20,542 nt of DNA from NCBI GenBank assembly GCA_004556565.1, contig SFGN01000048.1, forward strand, positions 1 through 20,542. The letters run 5' to 3'. Within the stretch, counting starts at the first letter, position 1; each line of letters opens with the position of its first letter. The stretch comes from Lachnospiraceae bacterium. GTDB taxonomy: Bacteria > Bacillota_A > Clostridia > Lachnospirales > Lachnospiraceae. A program made the translations under genes and the position numbers. The notes beneath the pieces are model-generated. The model worked only from the letters and a program-made list of their open reading frames with translations. It was not told where the DNA came from and ran no database searches. Shown piece after piece: positions 1-8,516 of this stretch.

Positions 1-1
1 A

Positions 2-232
2 GGAGTAAAGCCAGAACCTGAATTTAATAATACAAGTTATGTACAACGTATAGGATTTAGCCCTCCTGATAATAAAAAAAGTTTTATTGTTCCCTCTGTA
101 AAGAAAATGATTAAAAAGGAGAATAAGACGACTATCACACCTGAAGAAATTATTATATATCCTCAATACGCCATGCGTGGCACTGTATCAAATGAAAAGG
201 AAACAAAAGATGTTGAAATTAAATCTGAATAA
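2..232 (+). CDS. 3' end of a gene in the VirB1 position (partial at left edge)
   Basis: An open frame enters from the left edge and stops at TAA 230-232, giving about 76 C-terminal residues. The tail is hydrophilic and Lys/Glu-rich, with no membrane segment. In IncX-type operons the gene directly before the VirB2 pilin is VirB1/PilX1, a periplasmic lytic transglycosylase that opens the peptidoglycan for the secretion channel. No transglycosylase motif is visible because those sit in the missing N-terminal part, so the identity rests on position alone. Its end overlaps the likely virB2 start by 23 bases, which suggests translational coupling. Confidence 0.55.
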   Translation, partial: GVKPEPEFNNTSYVQRIGFSPPDNKKSFIVPSVKKMIKKENKTTITPEEIIIYPQYAMRGTVSNEKETKDVEIKSE

Positions 233-506
233 ACGTTATTTAACGCTTTCTCTATTTATGGCTGCGTTGATGCTTTGTGTTGCAGAACCTGCACTTGCGG
301 ATGATGTGTCTACGAAGACTACTGGTTTTTTACAGAAAATAATTGATTTCTTAACTGCGCAACGTAAGCCAGCTATTACAATTATGTGTCTTGGTATTGC
401 CTATATCGCGTTATTTGCCAGACAGCATATGGCATGGATTATCCCACTTATTATTGGGATGATTATATTTATTATTGCTCCTTACGTGCCTGACTGGTTG
501 CCATAA
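210..506 (+). CDS. virB2: VirB2-like major pilin (PilX2)
   Basis: A 98-aa small hydrophobic protein, the precursor of the conjugative pilus subunit. The N-terminus has basic residues, a hydrophobic core and an Ala-x-Ala cleavage site (EPALA before DD, about residue 30). Two hydrophobic helices follow, separated by a short ARQH loop (about residues 47-66 and 70-90), which is the VirB2 pilin layout. I chose ATG 210 because AAGG at 197-200 lies at good spacing and the signal peptide then has normal length. In-frame ATGs at 177 and 192 would add residues and lack a convincing Shine-Dalgarno. It lies just ahead of virB3-virB4, as in other VirB operons. Confidence 0.82.
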   Translation: MLKLNLNKRYLTLSLFMAALMLCVAEPALADDVSTKTTGFLQKIIDFLTAQRKPAITIMCLGIAYIALFARQHMAWIIPLIIGMIIFIIAPYVPDWLP

Positions 507-527
507 TTTCATTCAGGGGGCGTAAGT

Positions 528-3281
528 ATGAGTACTCTTTTTAAAGGGCTGACACGCCCCGCTTTAATCAGGGGATTGGGTGTACCACTCTTTCCCTTTC
601 TTGGAATGTGTCTGATCTGCGTTCTGCTTGGGGTCTGGATTCATGATCTGATGTATGCCTTAATCCTTCCTGGTTGGTATGCCATCAAACGTGTTACACA
701 AATAGATGAAAGATTTTTTGATCTCCTGTACCTCAGAGCCATTGTCAAAGGACATCCTTTATCAAACAAACGATTCAGCGCAGTCCATTATGCGGGGAGC
801 CAGTACAACGAAGTTGATATTTCAAAAGTGGATAACTTTATGAAGCTGAAAGACCAGTCTTCTGTTGAAGAGTTAATTCCGTACTCTTCACATATCACTG
901 ATAATATTATCGTTACAAAAAACCGGGATTTGCTGGCAACTTGGCAGATAGACGGTGCTTACTTTGAGTGTGTTGATTCTGAAGATTTGTCAATTCTGAC
1001 AGATCAGCTTAATACGCTTATACGTAGCTTTGAAGGGAAATTTGTTACGCTTTATCCTCATCGTATCAGGTGTAAAAAGGGCGTCAGACCAGTATTTAAC
1101 AGTAAAATTCCTTTTGTGAACAGAGTAATGAATGATTATTACGAGTCATTCCCTCAGTCTGAATTTTTCGAGAATAAATTATTTCTGACGATTTGTTTTA
1201 AACCTTTTACTACGGAAGATAAAGTAACACATTTCTTTTCACGCAGTAAAAAACAAAAAGATATCTTTAAAGAGCCTGTTAATGAAATGAATGAAATTTG
1301 CGACAGGTTGAATACCTATCTGTCCCGTTTTCATTCCCGACGTCTTGGGCTTTATGAAGATCATGGGGTTGTTTATTCAGATCAGTTATCTCTGTTCCAG
1401 TATCTGCTTTCTGGTCGATGGCAAAAGGTCAGGGTTAGCAGTAGTCCGTTTTATACATATCTGGGAGGAAAAGACCTGTTCTTTGGTAATGATGCCGGAC
1501 AAATTACCGCGTCAGACCATGCCCGGTATTTTCGTTGCATAGAGATTAAGGATTATTTTCAGGAGACGGATGCCGGTATTCTGGATGCTCTGATGTATCT
1601 CCCCGTTGAGTATGTCGTGACATCGTCTTTTACTGCGATGGATAAGCAGTCAGCGATTAAGGTGCTGGATGATCAGATCGATAAGCTGGAAATGACAGAT
1701 GATGCTGCCAAATCTTTGCTGGCAGATCTGAAAGTCGGACTGGATATGGTTTCCAGTGGATATATTTCTTTCGGGAAATCGCATCAGACCCTGGTTATCT
1801 TTGCGGATTCACCGGAGCGTCTGGTGAAAGACACCAATATCGTGACTTCCACTCTGGAAGATTTGGGGCTGATTGTCACTTATTCAACACTTAGTCTTGG
1901 CGCAGCTTATTTTGCTCAGCTACCAGGAAATTATACGCTTCGCCCTCGTCTGAGTACCCTCAGTAGTCTTAATTTTGCCGAAATGGAAAGTTTTCATAAT
2001 TTCTTTTCAGGAAAAGAAAAAGGAAATACCTGGGGGGAAAAACTGATTACTCTCCGGGGGTCAGGTAATGATATCTACCATCTGAATTACCATATGACGA
2101 CTGAACATCAGAATTTCTTCGGTAAGAACCCGACGCTGGGGCATACCGAAATTCTCGGTACGTCTAACGTGGGTAAAACCGTATTACTGATGACAAAAGC
2201 ATTTGCCGCCCAGCAGTTCGGTACGCCGGAATCATTCCCTGCAAACAGAAAACTGAAAAAACTGACCACGGTTTTTTTCGATAAAGACCGGGCAGGTGAA
2301 GTCGGTATACGGGCAATGGGGGGATCTTATTACCGGGTGAAGGAGGGAGAGCCGACAGGCTGGAATCCTGCCGCACTGCCGCCAACAAAACGTAATATCG
2401 CTTTTATGAAGGACCTGGTGAGGCTGCTTTGTACTCTCAACAGTGAGCCGCTCGATGATTACCAGAACAGCCTGATTTCAGATGCGGTTGAACGTCTTAT
2501 GCAACGGTCAGATCGCTCTTATCCTGTCAGTAAACTACGGCCTCTTATCCAGGAGCCGGATGATACTGAAACCAAACGTCATGGACTTAAAGCCCGTCTT
2601 AAGCCGTGGACGCAGGGGGAAGAGTTTGGCTGGGTGTTCGACAATCGGGAAGACACGTTTGATGTCGATAACCTGGATGTTTTCGGTATTGATGGAACGG
2701 AGTTCCTGGATAATAAGGTGCTGGCCAGTGCTGCTTCATTCTATCTCATCTATCGGGTCACTATGCTGGCCGATGGTCGCAGGCTTCTTATCTACATGGA
2801 TGAGTTCTGGCAATGGATCAATAACGAAGCGTTCAGGGACTTTGTTTACAACAAGCTGAAAACCGGACGTAAACTCGATATGGTGCTTGTCGTAGCCACA
2901 CAGTCACCGGATGAACTGATTAAATCACCCATTGCGGCAGCGGTTCGTGAGCAATGCGCCACTCATATCTATCTGGCAAACCCGAAAGCCAAACGTAGTG
3001 AATATGTTGATGGTTTGCAGGTCAGGGAGCTTTATTTTGACAAAATTAAAGCTATCGATCCGCTGTCCCGCCAGTTCCTTGTTGTTAAGAACCCACAGAG
3101 GAAAGGTGAAAGTGATGATTTTGCTGCTTTTGCCAGACTGGAGCTGGGAAAAGCAGCGTATTACTTACCGGTTCTCAGTGCATCAAAACCCCAGTTAGAA
3201 CTGTTCGATGAAATCTGGAAAGAAGGAATGAAGCCGGAAGAGTGGCTTGATACCTATCTGGAACAGGCGAACCTGATTTGA
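528..3281 (+). CDS. virB4: VirB3-VirB4 fusion ATPase of the T4SS (PilX3-4)
   Basis: A 917-aa protein. The first ~100 residues resemble VirB3: a short cytoplasmic start, a hydrophobic hairpin (about residues 17-50) and a basic, aromatic tail. The rest is the VirB4 ATPase that energises pilus assembly and substrate transfer at the inner membrane. Walker A is GTSNVGKT at residues 544-551 and Walker B is LLIYMDE, with D758 and E759. VirB4 alone is about 800 aa, so the extra length equals one VirB3. The fusion is known in IncX plasmids (pilX3-4) and some other systems. AGGGGG lies just upstream of ATG 528. There is no sign of damage. Confidence 0.93.
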   Translation: MSTLFKGLTRPALIRGLGVPLFPFLGMCLICVLLGVWIHDLMYALILPGWYAIKRVTQIDERFFDLLYLRAIVKGHPLSNKRFSAVHYAGSQYNEVDISKVDNFMKLKDQSSVEELIPYSSHITDNIIVTKNRDLLATWQIDGAYFECVDSEDLSILTDQLNTLIRSFEGKFVTLYPHRIRCKKGVRPVFNSKIPFVNRVMNDYYESFPQSEFFENKLFLTICFKPFTTEDKVTHFFSRSKKQKDIFKEPVNEMNEICDRLNTYLSRFHSRRLGLYEDHGVVYSDQLSLFQYLLSGRWQKVRVSSSPFYTYLGGKDLFFGNDAGQITASDHARYFRCIEIKDYFQETDAGILDALMYLPVEYVVTSSFTAMDKQSAIKVLDDQIDKLEMTDDAAKSLLADLKVGLDMVSSGYISFGKSHQTLVIFADSPERLVKDTNIVTSTLEDLGLIVTYSTLSLGAAYFAQLPGNYTLRPRLSTLSSLNFAEMESFHNFFSGKEKGNTWGEKLITLRGSGNDIYHLNYHMTTEHQNFFGKNPTLGHTEILGTSNVGKTVLLMTKAFAAQQFGTPESFPANRKLKKLTTVFFDKDRAGEVGIRAMGGSYYRVKEGEPTGWNPAALPPTKRNIAFMKDLVRLLCTLNSEPLDDYQNSLISDAVERLMQRSDRSYPVSKLRPLIQEPDDTETKRHGLKARLKPWTQGEEFGWVFDNREDTFDVDNLDVFGIDGTEFLDNKVLASAASFYLIYRVTMLADGRRLLIYMDEFWQWINNEAFRDFVYNKLKTGRKLDMVLVVATQSPDELIKSPIAAAVREQCATHIYLANPKAKRSEYVDGLQVRELYFDKIKAIDPLSRQFLVVKNPQRKGESDDFAAFARLELGKAAYYLPVLSASKPQLELFDEIWKEGMKPEEWLDTYLEQANLI

Positions 3282-3291
3282 GGAATCACCA

Positions 3292-4050
3292 ATGAAAAAG
3301 CAAATTATGGCGGCATTCGTCGCTTCACTGATTGTTATTTCCGGCGCTCAGGCAGGGATACCTGTTGCCATCGACGCCAACCCTGAATGGGCGATTGAAG
3401 CCGGACGATGGACAGAACGCCTTAAGCAATGGGCGGAAACGGTAAAACATTACGAAAATCAGATAAATGCGTACAAACAGGAGCTGCTGTCAAAAACGGG
3501 TATCCGTGATGTGCAGGGACTGGTGCAGTCCGCACAGTCAGTGAGTCAGGAACTGATGCAGATTTATGATCAGGGGAATGCTTTTATTGACGATTACATT
3601 AAAAATCCTGAAGGGGCGTTATCGGAACAGGCCAAATCGTTATTGTCAGATTACAAAGTAACGGATACCTGCCAGAACCTGGGATATTCCGGCGACCTGG
3701 TACGGGGATGTGAAGCGACGTTCCTTTCTCAACTGGCAAGCGTGGAATACGGTAACAAGCTGGAGAGCAAGCTTCGTCAGGACAACCAGACGATGAAAGA
3801 CCTTATTGATCAAGTCAAAAATGCGAAGGATACGAAGGCCACGCAGGATGCAACAAACGCTGTTGCACTTGAACAACTGAAGTTCGAGAAGCTCAAATTT
3901 CAGTATCAAATGTATCGCGATAAGCAGCGAGATCTTGCAGAATATAAAGAGAAGATGGCTCAGGCAGCTTTCAGAAAACAGCAACGTGAAGCCGTGCCAC
4001 CTTCTTACAGAAAAGCTTATATGGCAATGAAATCATATGAGGATGATTAA
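3292..4050 (+). CDS. virB5: VirB5-like minor pilin / pilus-tip protein (PilX5)
   Basis: A 252-aa exported protein with a clear signal peptide (basic MKK, hydrophobic core, cleavage after GAQA near residue 21). The mature part is mostly long amphipathic helices rich in Gln, Lys and Ala, typical of the VirB5/TrbJ family. Its members sit at the pilus tip and help contact the recipient. Two cysteines (about residues 127 and 138, in DTCQNLGY and VRGCEA) could form a disulfide in the periplasm. GAGGA lies about 8 bases before the ATG. It starts ten bases after virB4 and abuts the eexN start, so it is within the operon. Confidence 0.85.
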   Translation: MKKQIMAAFVASLIVISGAQAGIPVAIDANPEWAIEAGRWTERLKQWAETVKHYENQINAYKQELLSKTGIRDVQGLVQSAQSVSQELMQIYDQGNAFIDDYIKNPEGALSEQAKSLLSDYKVTDTCQNLGYSGDLVRGCEATFLSQLASVEYGNKLESKLRQDNQTMKDLIDQVKNAKDTKATQDATNAVALEQLKFEKLKFQYQMYRDKQRDLAEYKEKMAQAAFRKQQREAVPPSYRKAYMAMKSYEDD

Positions 4051-4278
4051 ATGAAAAGTATCGCTACTGCTGGCCTTGTCATTATATCTGTTTTTAGTCT
4101 TTCTGGATGTTTTGAAGAAACAAAATCGGTTGATTGGTGGCTTGCACATCCGAAGGAGACATACAAAAAATTTGAAGAGTGTCAGAAGTCTGGTAGCGAT
4201 TCTGATAATTGTAAGAACGTTAAGCGAGCACATTTGTCTTTTGAACGGAGAAAGGCGGTTGGTTTACCAATAAATTGA
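4051..4278 (+). CDS. eexN: EexN-like entry exclusion lipoprotein
   Basis: A 75-aa lipoprotein. The signal peptide ends in the lipobox LSGC, with Cys20 as the lipidated residue. The mature part carries the pattern VDWW..HP.E ... C..SGSDSDNCKN, which I recognise from EexN family proteins of IncX and IncN-type T4SS operons. Exclusion lipoproteins reduce redundant mating between cells that already carry the same plasmid. The gene starts immediately after the virB5 stop codon, with TGAGGA at 4038-4043 serving as its ribosome binding site, and it precedes virB6. The family assignment is from motif resemblance only; the exclusion role is known for the family. Confidence 0.83.
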   Translation: MKSIATAGLVIISVFSLSGCFEETKSVDWWLAHPKETYKKFEECQKSGSDSDNCKNVKRAHLSFERRKAVGLPIN

Positions 4279-4287
4279 GGGTGATGT

Positions 4288-5421
4288 ATGGGGATTGTCA
4301 CTGGTATACCGGATGGTACTGATTTATCAGGTAATGTAACCTCTCCCGCAAATGCGGGAGGTGTTTCTGGATTTGATTCTGACTTTTTTCAGACAACTCA
4401 TGAAGTTATATTTAATATTCTCAACAAGAGTATATCTGGAAAATTAAGTGAATATTCAGATGTGGCTTATACTCTTGGTAAATATGGAGTTTCTCTGTAT
4501 GTTTTATGGTATGCTTTTACTGTATTAGCAAGGAAACAACAGACACCTGTGCCTGATTTTATCTGGAATATCTGTAGGTTTTACATAATATTGCTTTTTG
4601 TTAAGAATACAGGGGGAATACTTACATCAGCAACAGATGCTATTGATGGATTGAAAAATACATTGGCAGGGGGAGATCCGTGGGTATGGATGGATCAGTT
4701 ATGGGTGAAGGTTATACAAGTTGCAACTCTTATTTTTGATAAAGATACATCTACTGTGCCTGTTGCCGGTGGGATTGGTGCTTTATTAACTTATGTCGGT
4801 GGTGTTTTGGCATTATTACTTTGTTCTATAGTATTTGCATCTGCTGAATTAACATTACTATTACTTTCTGTCACTGCGCCAATATTTATCATGTGTCTGA
4901 TGTTTGGTTTACTTCGGCAAATGTTTAATAGCTGGCTACAGCTTAATTTTAGCTCGTTACTGGTTTTTCTATTTGCAGCATTAGCACTAAGAGCTGGGAC
5001 ATGGCAATTAAACATGGCATTAAGTACGTCTATTGCTACAGCATCAGAAAACAATCTTCTTCAAACGGGAGTAACTTCATTAGCTGCTGGCATTTTCATG
5101 GCATGGATTATCTGGCAGGCGAAAAGTTATGCTTCACAGATTGCAGGTGTGGGTGTTGAAGGTGCCATGCAGGGCGCAGCCGCTATGGGGATTGGTGCTG
5201 GCGTTTTCGGTGCATCCCGTATGGCGCGTGGCGCACTTGGTATGGGCAGAAATGCCGGTATTGGTGCATGGAAAGGTCTGCGTCGTCAGGAAGGCGGGTT
5301 TGGTCAGTCTCCGGGAATAACGGGTAAGACCGCTAACCTGGCCGGACAGGGCGTTAATATTGGTGCCAAAAAGCTTCGTCAGGCAGCTATTGAGAGGGCA
5401 AAGAAAATGTATGGAGGGTGA
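4288..5421 (+). CDS. virB6: VirB6-like polytopic inner-membrane channel protein (PilX6)
   Basis: A 377-aa protein with a soluble N-terminus and several strongly hydrophobic segments (about residues 60-85, 92-110, 155-185, 188-210, 215-235 and 255-280). The tail is Gly/Ala/Arg-rich. This is the TrbL/VirB6 layout: a polytopic membrane protein at the base of the secretion channel. A conserved-looking Trp occurs in the membrane part (AWIIWQAKSYASQI). The ATG at 4288 follows a GAGGGTG site. The first two thirds is AT-richer than the C-terminal third. Position between eexN and virB7/virB8 agrees with the call. Confidence 0.88.
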   Translation: MGIVTGIPDGTDLSGNVTSPANAGGVSGFDSDFFQTTHEVIFNILNKSISGKLSEYSDVAYTLGKYGVSLYVLWYAFTVLARKQQTPVPDFIWNICRFYIILLFVKNTGGILTSATDAIDGLKNTLAGGDPWVWMDQLWVKVIQVATLIFDKDTSTVPVAGGIGALLTYVGGVLALLLCSIVFASAELTLLLLSVTAPIFIMCLMFGLLRQMFNSWLQLNFSSLLVFLFAALALRAGTWQLNMALSTSIATASENNLLQTGVTSLAAGIFMAWIIWQAKSYASQIAGVGVEGAMQGAAAMGIGAGVFGASRMARGALGMGRNAGIGAWKGLRRQEGGFGQSPGITGKTANLAGQGVNIGAKKLRQAAIERAKKMYGG

Positions 5422-5428
5422 TTTAATT

Positions 5429-5506
5429 ATGAGTGTTGATACCATTTTAAATGTTCTTTTCATAATTAACGGGCTTGTCGCGATCTATTTTCTTTGTTCA
5501 GACTGA
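5429..5506 (+). CDS. 25-residue hydrophobic small ORF between virB6 and virB7
   Basis: ATG 5429 to TGA 5504-5506 encodes 25 residues, starting MSVDTILN and continuing as one hydrophobic stretch (VLFIINGLVAIYFL) to CSD. The stretch is long enough for one membrane crossing. GGAGGG at 5413-5418 lies about 10 bases upstream, a reasonable ribosome binding site, and the gene fills an otherwise empty gap in a tight operon. I do not recognise a family. It may be a small T4SS accessory membrane peptide or a non-functional remnant. Confidence 0.5.
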   Translation: MSVDTILNVLFIINGLVAIYFLCSD

Positions 5507-5547
5507 GTCTTCTGTAAATATTAATCTGTTATACAGGTGTTCATATT

Positions 5548-5676
5548 ATGAAACTACTTATTGTGGCTTTCGTGACGCTTTGTCTCGCTGGTTGTCAGGC
5601 GTCACATAAACTACCGCCCGTTTCCGGGAAAAGCGAACCTGTTAATTCTGCTGAGGTAATGCAAAATGGAATTTAA
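5548..5676 (+). CDS. virB7: VirB7-like small lipoprotein (PilX7)
   Basis: A 42-aa lipoprotein precursor: hydrophobic leader, lipobox LAGC with Cys16, then a short Pro/Ser-rich polar tail of 26 residues. VirB7 lipoproteins anchor the VirB9-VirB10 outer-membrane core complex and are characteristically this short. It lies directly before virB8 and overlaps it (stop at 5676, virB8 start at 5666), as in IncX and related operons. The ribosome binding site is weak (AGGTG at 5535-5539). The call rests on size, lipobox and position, because VirB7 sequences are poorly conserved. Confidence 0.78.
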   Translation: MKLLIVAFVTLCLAGCQASHKLPPVSGKSEPVNSAEVMQNGI

Positions 5677-6379
5677 ACTTCCCGGATTTAAAAATAAAAA
5701 AGACGTTACTGACTCATCAGTTTCGTTTGAAGAAAAAAACATTGCACTACAGGAGAGAATGAATCGTATTTATAAATTCGGTGGTATCGGAGGCATGTTA
5801 ATTGGTGGGCTGTCTTTACTTGCATTAAATGCAGCATTACCACTGAAAACAACGGTTGTTGATGCCTACCTTATCGATAAGGTTACAGGTGTAGCTGAAC
5901 GTCTGACTTCCGTTAAAAAAGAAAATCTTTCTGAAAACGAAGCCATTGCCAGATATTTTATCACCCAGTATATAAAACATCGTGAAGGTTATAATTTTTT
6001 TAGTCTCCAGCATGATTATGATTATGTAATGGCTTACAGCGCGGAGAATGTCGCGGCAGATTATAACGCATTATTTAACAGTGAACAGGCTCCAAAACTT
6101 GTTTATAACAAAGCAGAAAAAACGGCAATGGTTCAGGATAATCCATCTGTCATAATTTCACCTTCGTCACGGGCAGATGATAAAGATATCGGTGCGTATA
6201 TTCGTTTTCGTCTGACCATCAGGGATGTTGCTACCGGACAAACCCGCCAGGAGTTCTGGAATGTTCGCCTGACTTATCGTATCGAACCGCAGGTTGAAAT
6301 GGTGTCGGGGGAACGTAATAACAATCCTCTTAAGTTCGTTGTAACAAGCTACGTTCGCGATAAAGAAGCCAGAGGTTAA
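5666..6379 (+). CDS. virB8: VirB8-like inner-membrane assembly protein (PilX8)
   Basis: A 237-aa bitopic inner-membrane protein. It has a short cytoplasmic N-terminus, one membrane helix at about residues 38-59 (Gly/Leu-rich), and a periplasmic domain of about 175 residues with the VirB8 pattern. That pattern includes an early ...AIARYFITQYIKHREGYNF... helix, a Y..V..YS turn, and late strands containing RFRLTIRD and FWNVRLTYR. VirB8 nucleates channel assembly and contacts VirB9, VirB10 and VirB5. ATG 5666 lies inside the end of virB7, with GAGG at 5652-5655, so the two are likely coupled. Confidence 0.9.
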   Translation: MEFKLPGFKNKKDVTDSSVSFEEKNIALQERMNRIYKFGGIGGMLIGGLSLLALNAALPLKTTVVDAYLIDKVTGVAERLTSVKKENLSENEAIARYFITQYIKHREGYNFFSLQHDYDYVMAYSAENVAADYNALFNSEQAPKLVYNKAEKTAMVQDNPSVIISPSSRADDKDIGAYIRFRLTIRDVATGQTRQEFWNVRLTYRIEPQVEMVSGERNNNPLKFVVTSYVRDKEARG

Positions 6380-6383
6380 TAAT

Positions 6384-7313
6384 ATGAAAATGAATAAAGG
6401 AGCGTTAATTATGGCGCTTCTGATGGCGGCGCACGTCTGTCATGCTGCAGTTCTTCCTTCAGGCAGTCGCTTTGACCCACGCAATCAGATCGTCAGTTAT
6501 AACCCCAATAATACCACCATAATTAACAGTGCCGTTGGATACACCACCACACTGGTATTTGATGAAGATGAAACAGTTATCAGTGCCAGAACTGGTTTTC
6601 CGCAGGGATGGGCGGTTAATAAAGAAGATAACCTGGTATACCTGGAAGTTCGTCCTGTTAAACAGACTGTTCAGAAAAATAATACGGATGAAAACGGTAA
6701 TACCTCTTCTGAATCCGTCAGTGTTGCTCTTGACCCGGAAAATGAGCTTGAACGCTGGCGAACGAATCTGTTTGTTCGCACCACGAAACGTAATTACAGC
6801 ATGGAGCTGAACGCCAGAACGTTCCGACAGCCGGAGAAAATTGCGTTTGTGGTGAATTACCAGTATCCGCAGGAACGCCGGAAGGAACAGGCCGAAATTG
6901 AGAAGAAACGCACAGAGGCTCTTGCCAGACGCCAGGAGGAACAGGCAATCAACCGTTCCCTGGAAAATGCGAAATCGCCCCGTAACTGGCAGTACTGGAA
7001 GCGGGTTGCTGAAGGCAGCCAGGATATCAGCCCTGATTATGCATATGACGATGGTCGTTATACCTGGTTCGGCTTCAGTCAGTTAAAGAAAATTCCCAGC
7101 GTCTTTGTGATGAACGGTATGCAGGAGACTCTTACCAATCCTGTGATTAAACAGAGCGGGAGTTTTACGGTTGTTGGCGTACCGGTTGATAAGCGTTTTG
7201 TTTTACGTCTTGGTGAGCAGGTGGTGGGGATTGAGAACCAGGGCTTCGGAAAAGTACGTTTACCAGCCGGAGATACGGTATCCCCGGATGTTAAGAAAGA
7301 GGTGATCCAGTGA
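6384..7313 (+). CDS. virB9: VirB9-like outer-membrane core complex protein (PilX9)
   Basis: A 309-aa periplasmic/outer-membrane protein. The signal peptide ends at HVCHA (about residue 21), and the mature protein begins AVLPSGSRFDPRNQIVSYN, typical of VirB9/CagX/TrbG. A central charged coiled segment (about residues 160-195, rich in Glu, Arg and Gln) links the N-terminal domain to a C-terminal beta domain. The C-terminal domain shows YTWFGFSQLKKIPSVFVM and LRLGEQVVGIEN. VirB9 forms the core ring with VirB7 and VirB10. AGAGG precedes the start. The stop overlaps the GTG of virB10, indicating coupling. Confidence 0.92.
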   Translation: MKMNKGALIMALLMAAHVCHAAVLPSGSRFDPRNQIVSYNPNNTTIINSAVGYTTTLVFDEDETVISARTGFPQGWAVNKEDNLVYLEVRPVKQTVQKNNTDENGNTSSESVSVALDPENELERWRTNLFVRTTKRNYSMELNARTFRQPEKIAFVVNYQYPQERRKEQAEIEKKRTEALARRQEEQAINRSLENAKSPRNWQYWKRVAEGSQDISPDYAYDDGRYTWFGFSQLKKIPSVFVMNGMQETLTNPVIKQSGSFTVVGVPVDKRFVLRLGEQVVGIENQGFGKVRLPAGDTVSPDVKKEVIQ

Positions 7314-8515
7314 CTGAACAGGAAAATAAAATCCCGACTGCAACCGAAATTGAACAGCAGCTACGGGAACGCAGACAGAAAGAACTGGAACAGGCCGGGA
7401 AGACTCCGGAAGAAGAGCCTGGCAAGCCAGCATTGCAGCTTGGTATTGAAAAACTTAAAAAGTCACGTAAAGGGATGATTATCCTCGTCGTGGGTTTTCT
7501 TCTGCTTGCTGCCGGTGTTTCTGTTTATTATATCCCGTCCATTATCCGTTCTGTGTCGTCAGGGGATGAGAAACCCGCAAGTCAGCCGCTTGCAACCGGA
7601 GCGGCTAAACGTCAGACCGGACTGAGCGAAGATATCGATCCTTTTAATACCGCACAGAAAAAAACAGAGAAACCAGAGGAAGAAAAAGTCATTTCTTCTG
7701 AAAAGACTGAACCGCCGGAAAATAAACAGCAGAGCTTCAGCCGTGCACTTGACGTTTCTCTTGATGGCAGCCAGGCAGGAAACAGCAGCAGTTCAGCGGG
7801 AACGTCAGTTTCACATACTGCGGCCAGTGAGCCAGAAAGCGATAAAAAGGATGAAGCAAAAGCAACCGCACAGACTACAGAATCTGCGCCACTGGCGAAA
7901 ATAACGAAACTTCCATATGACCCAAATTTGTTTATCCCGGAAGGGACATCAATTCCCTGTTCACTGGACAGGCGTTTTGTTTCTGACCTGGCGGGGAAAC
8001 TGGAATGTACGGTCAACAGCGATATATACAGCGCCAGCGGTAATGTAAAACTCATCGAAAGAGGAACCGCCGCAAAACTGATGTATAAGGCCGGGTCTTT
8101 AAATCATGGACAAGGGCGTGTGTTTGTTATGGCTTACAAGCTACGTACTCGCAGTAAGCCTTTTATTGATATTCCCCTGGTTGACTCACAGGCGGCTGGC
8201 GCGTTAGGCGAAGCCGGTGCTTCTGGCTGGATTGACACTCATTTCAGTGAACGTTTTCTTGGTGCAATGATGGTCGGGATGATACCGGATTTAAGTCAGG
8301 CCGCCAGTGGTATTGCACAGAACAACAGGGACAGCCAGACCGACTATACGGCAAACAGTCGCCAGGCTTTTGCTGATATAGCACGCGAAGCATTTTCTAA
8401 TAGTGTGAATATTCCGCCAACGCTTTATAAAAATCAGGGCGAAATTATTACTCTGATTGTCGGTCAGGATCTGGATTTTTCAGGCATTTATAAACTGAAA
8501 ATGAAAGGGGGTTAA
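7310..8515 (+). CDS. virB10: VirB10-like energy-sensing core protein (PilX10)
   Basis: A 401-aa protein that spans the envelope. It has a charged cytoplasmic N-terminus, one inner-membrane helix at about residues 56-76, and a low-complexity periplasmic linker (about residues 85-195, rich in Ser, Glu, Lys and Ala). The C-terminal TrbI/VirB10 domain carries FIPEGTSIPCSLDRR, the antenna-type region, and a terminal TLIVGQDLDFSGIY motif. VirB10 bridges both membranes within the core complex. The start is GTG at 7310, four bases before the end of virB9, in the typical overlapping position. Confidence 0.92.
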   Translation: MTEQENKIPTATEIEQQLRERRQKELEQAGKTPEEEPGKPALQLGIEKLKKSRKGMIILVVGFLLLAAGVSVYYIPSIIRSVSSGDEKPASQPLATGAAKRQTGLSEDIDPFNTAQKKTEKPEEEKVISSEKTEPPENKQQSFSRALDVSLDGSQAGNSSSSAGTSVSHTAASEPESDKKDEAKATAQTTESAPLAKITKLPYDPNLFIPEGTSIPCSLDRRFVSDLAGKLECTVNSDIYSASGNVKLIERGTAAKLMYKAGSLNHGQGRVFVMAYKLRTRSKPFIDIPLVDSQAAGALGEAGASGWIDTHFSERFLGAMMVGMIPDLSQAASGIAQNNRDSQTDYTANSRQAFADIAREAFSNSVNIPPTLYKNQGEIITLIVGQDLDFSGIYKLKMKGG

Positions 8516-8516
8516 T

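Noticed and set aside
177..209. Longer VirB2 starting at ATG 177 or 192
   Set aside because: No Shine-Dalgarno at usable spacing, and it would add an unusual stretch before the signal peptide; ATG 210 has AAGG upstream.
7612..8055. 147-residue minus-strand ORF
   Set aside because: A shadow of virB10: Ser/Ala-rich, no ribosome site, and opposite a well-supported gene.
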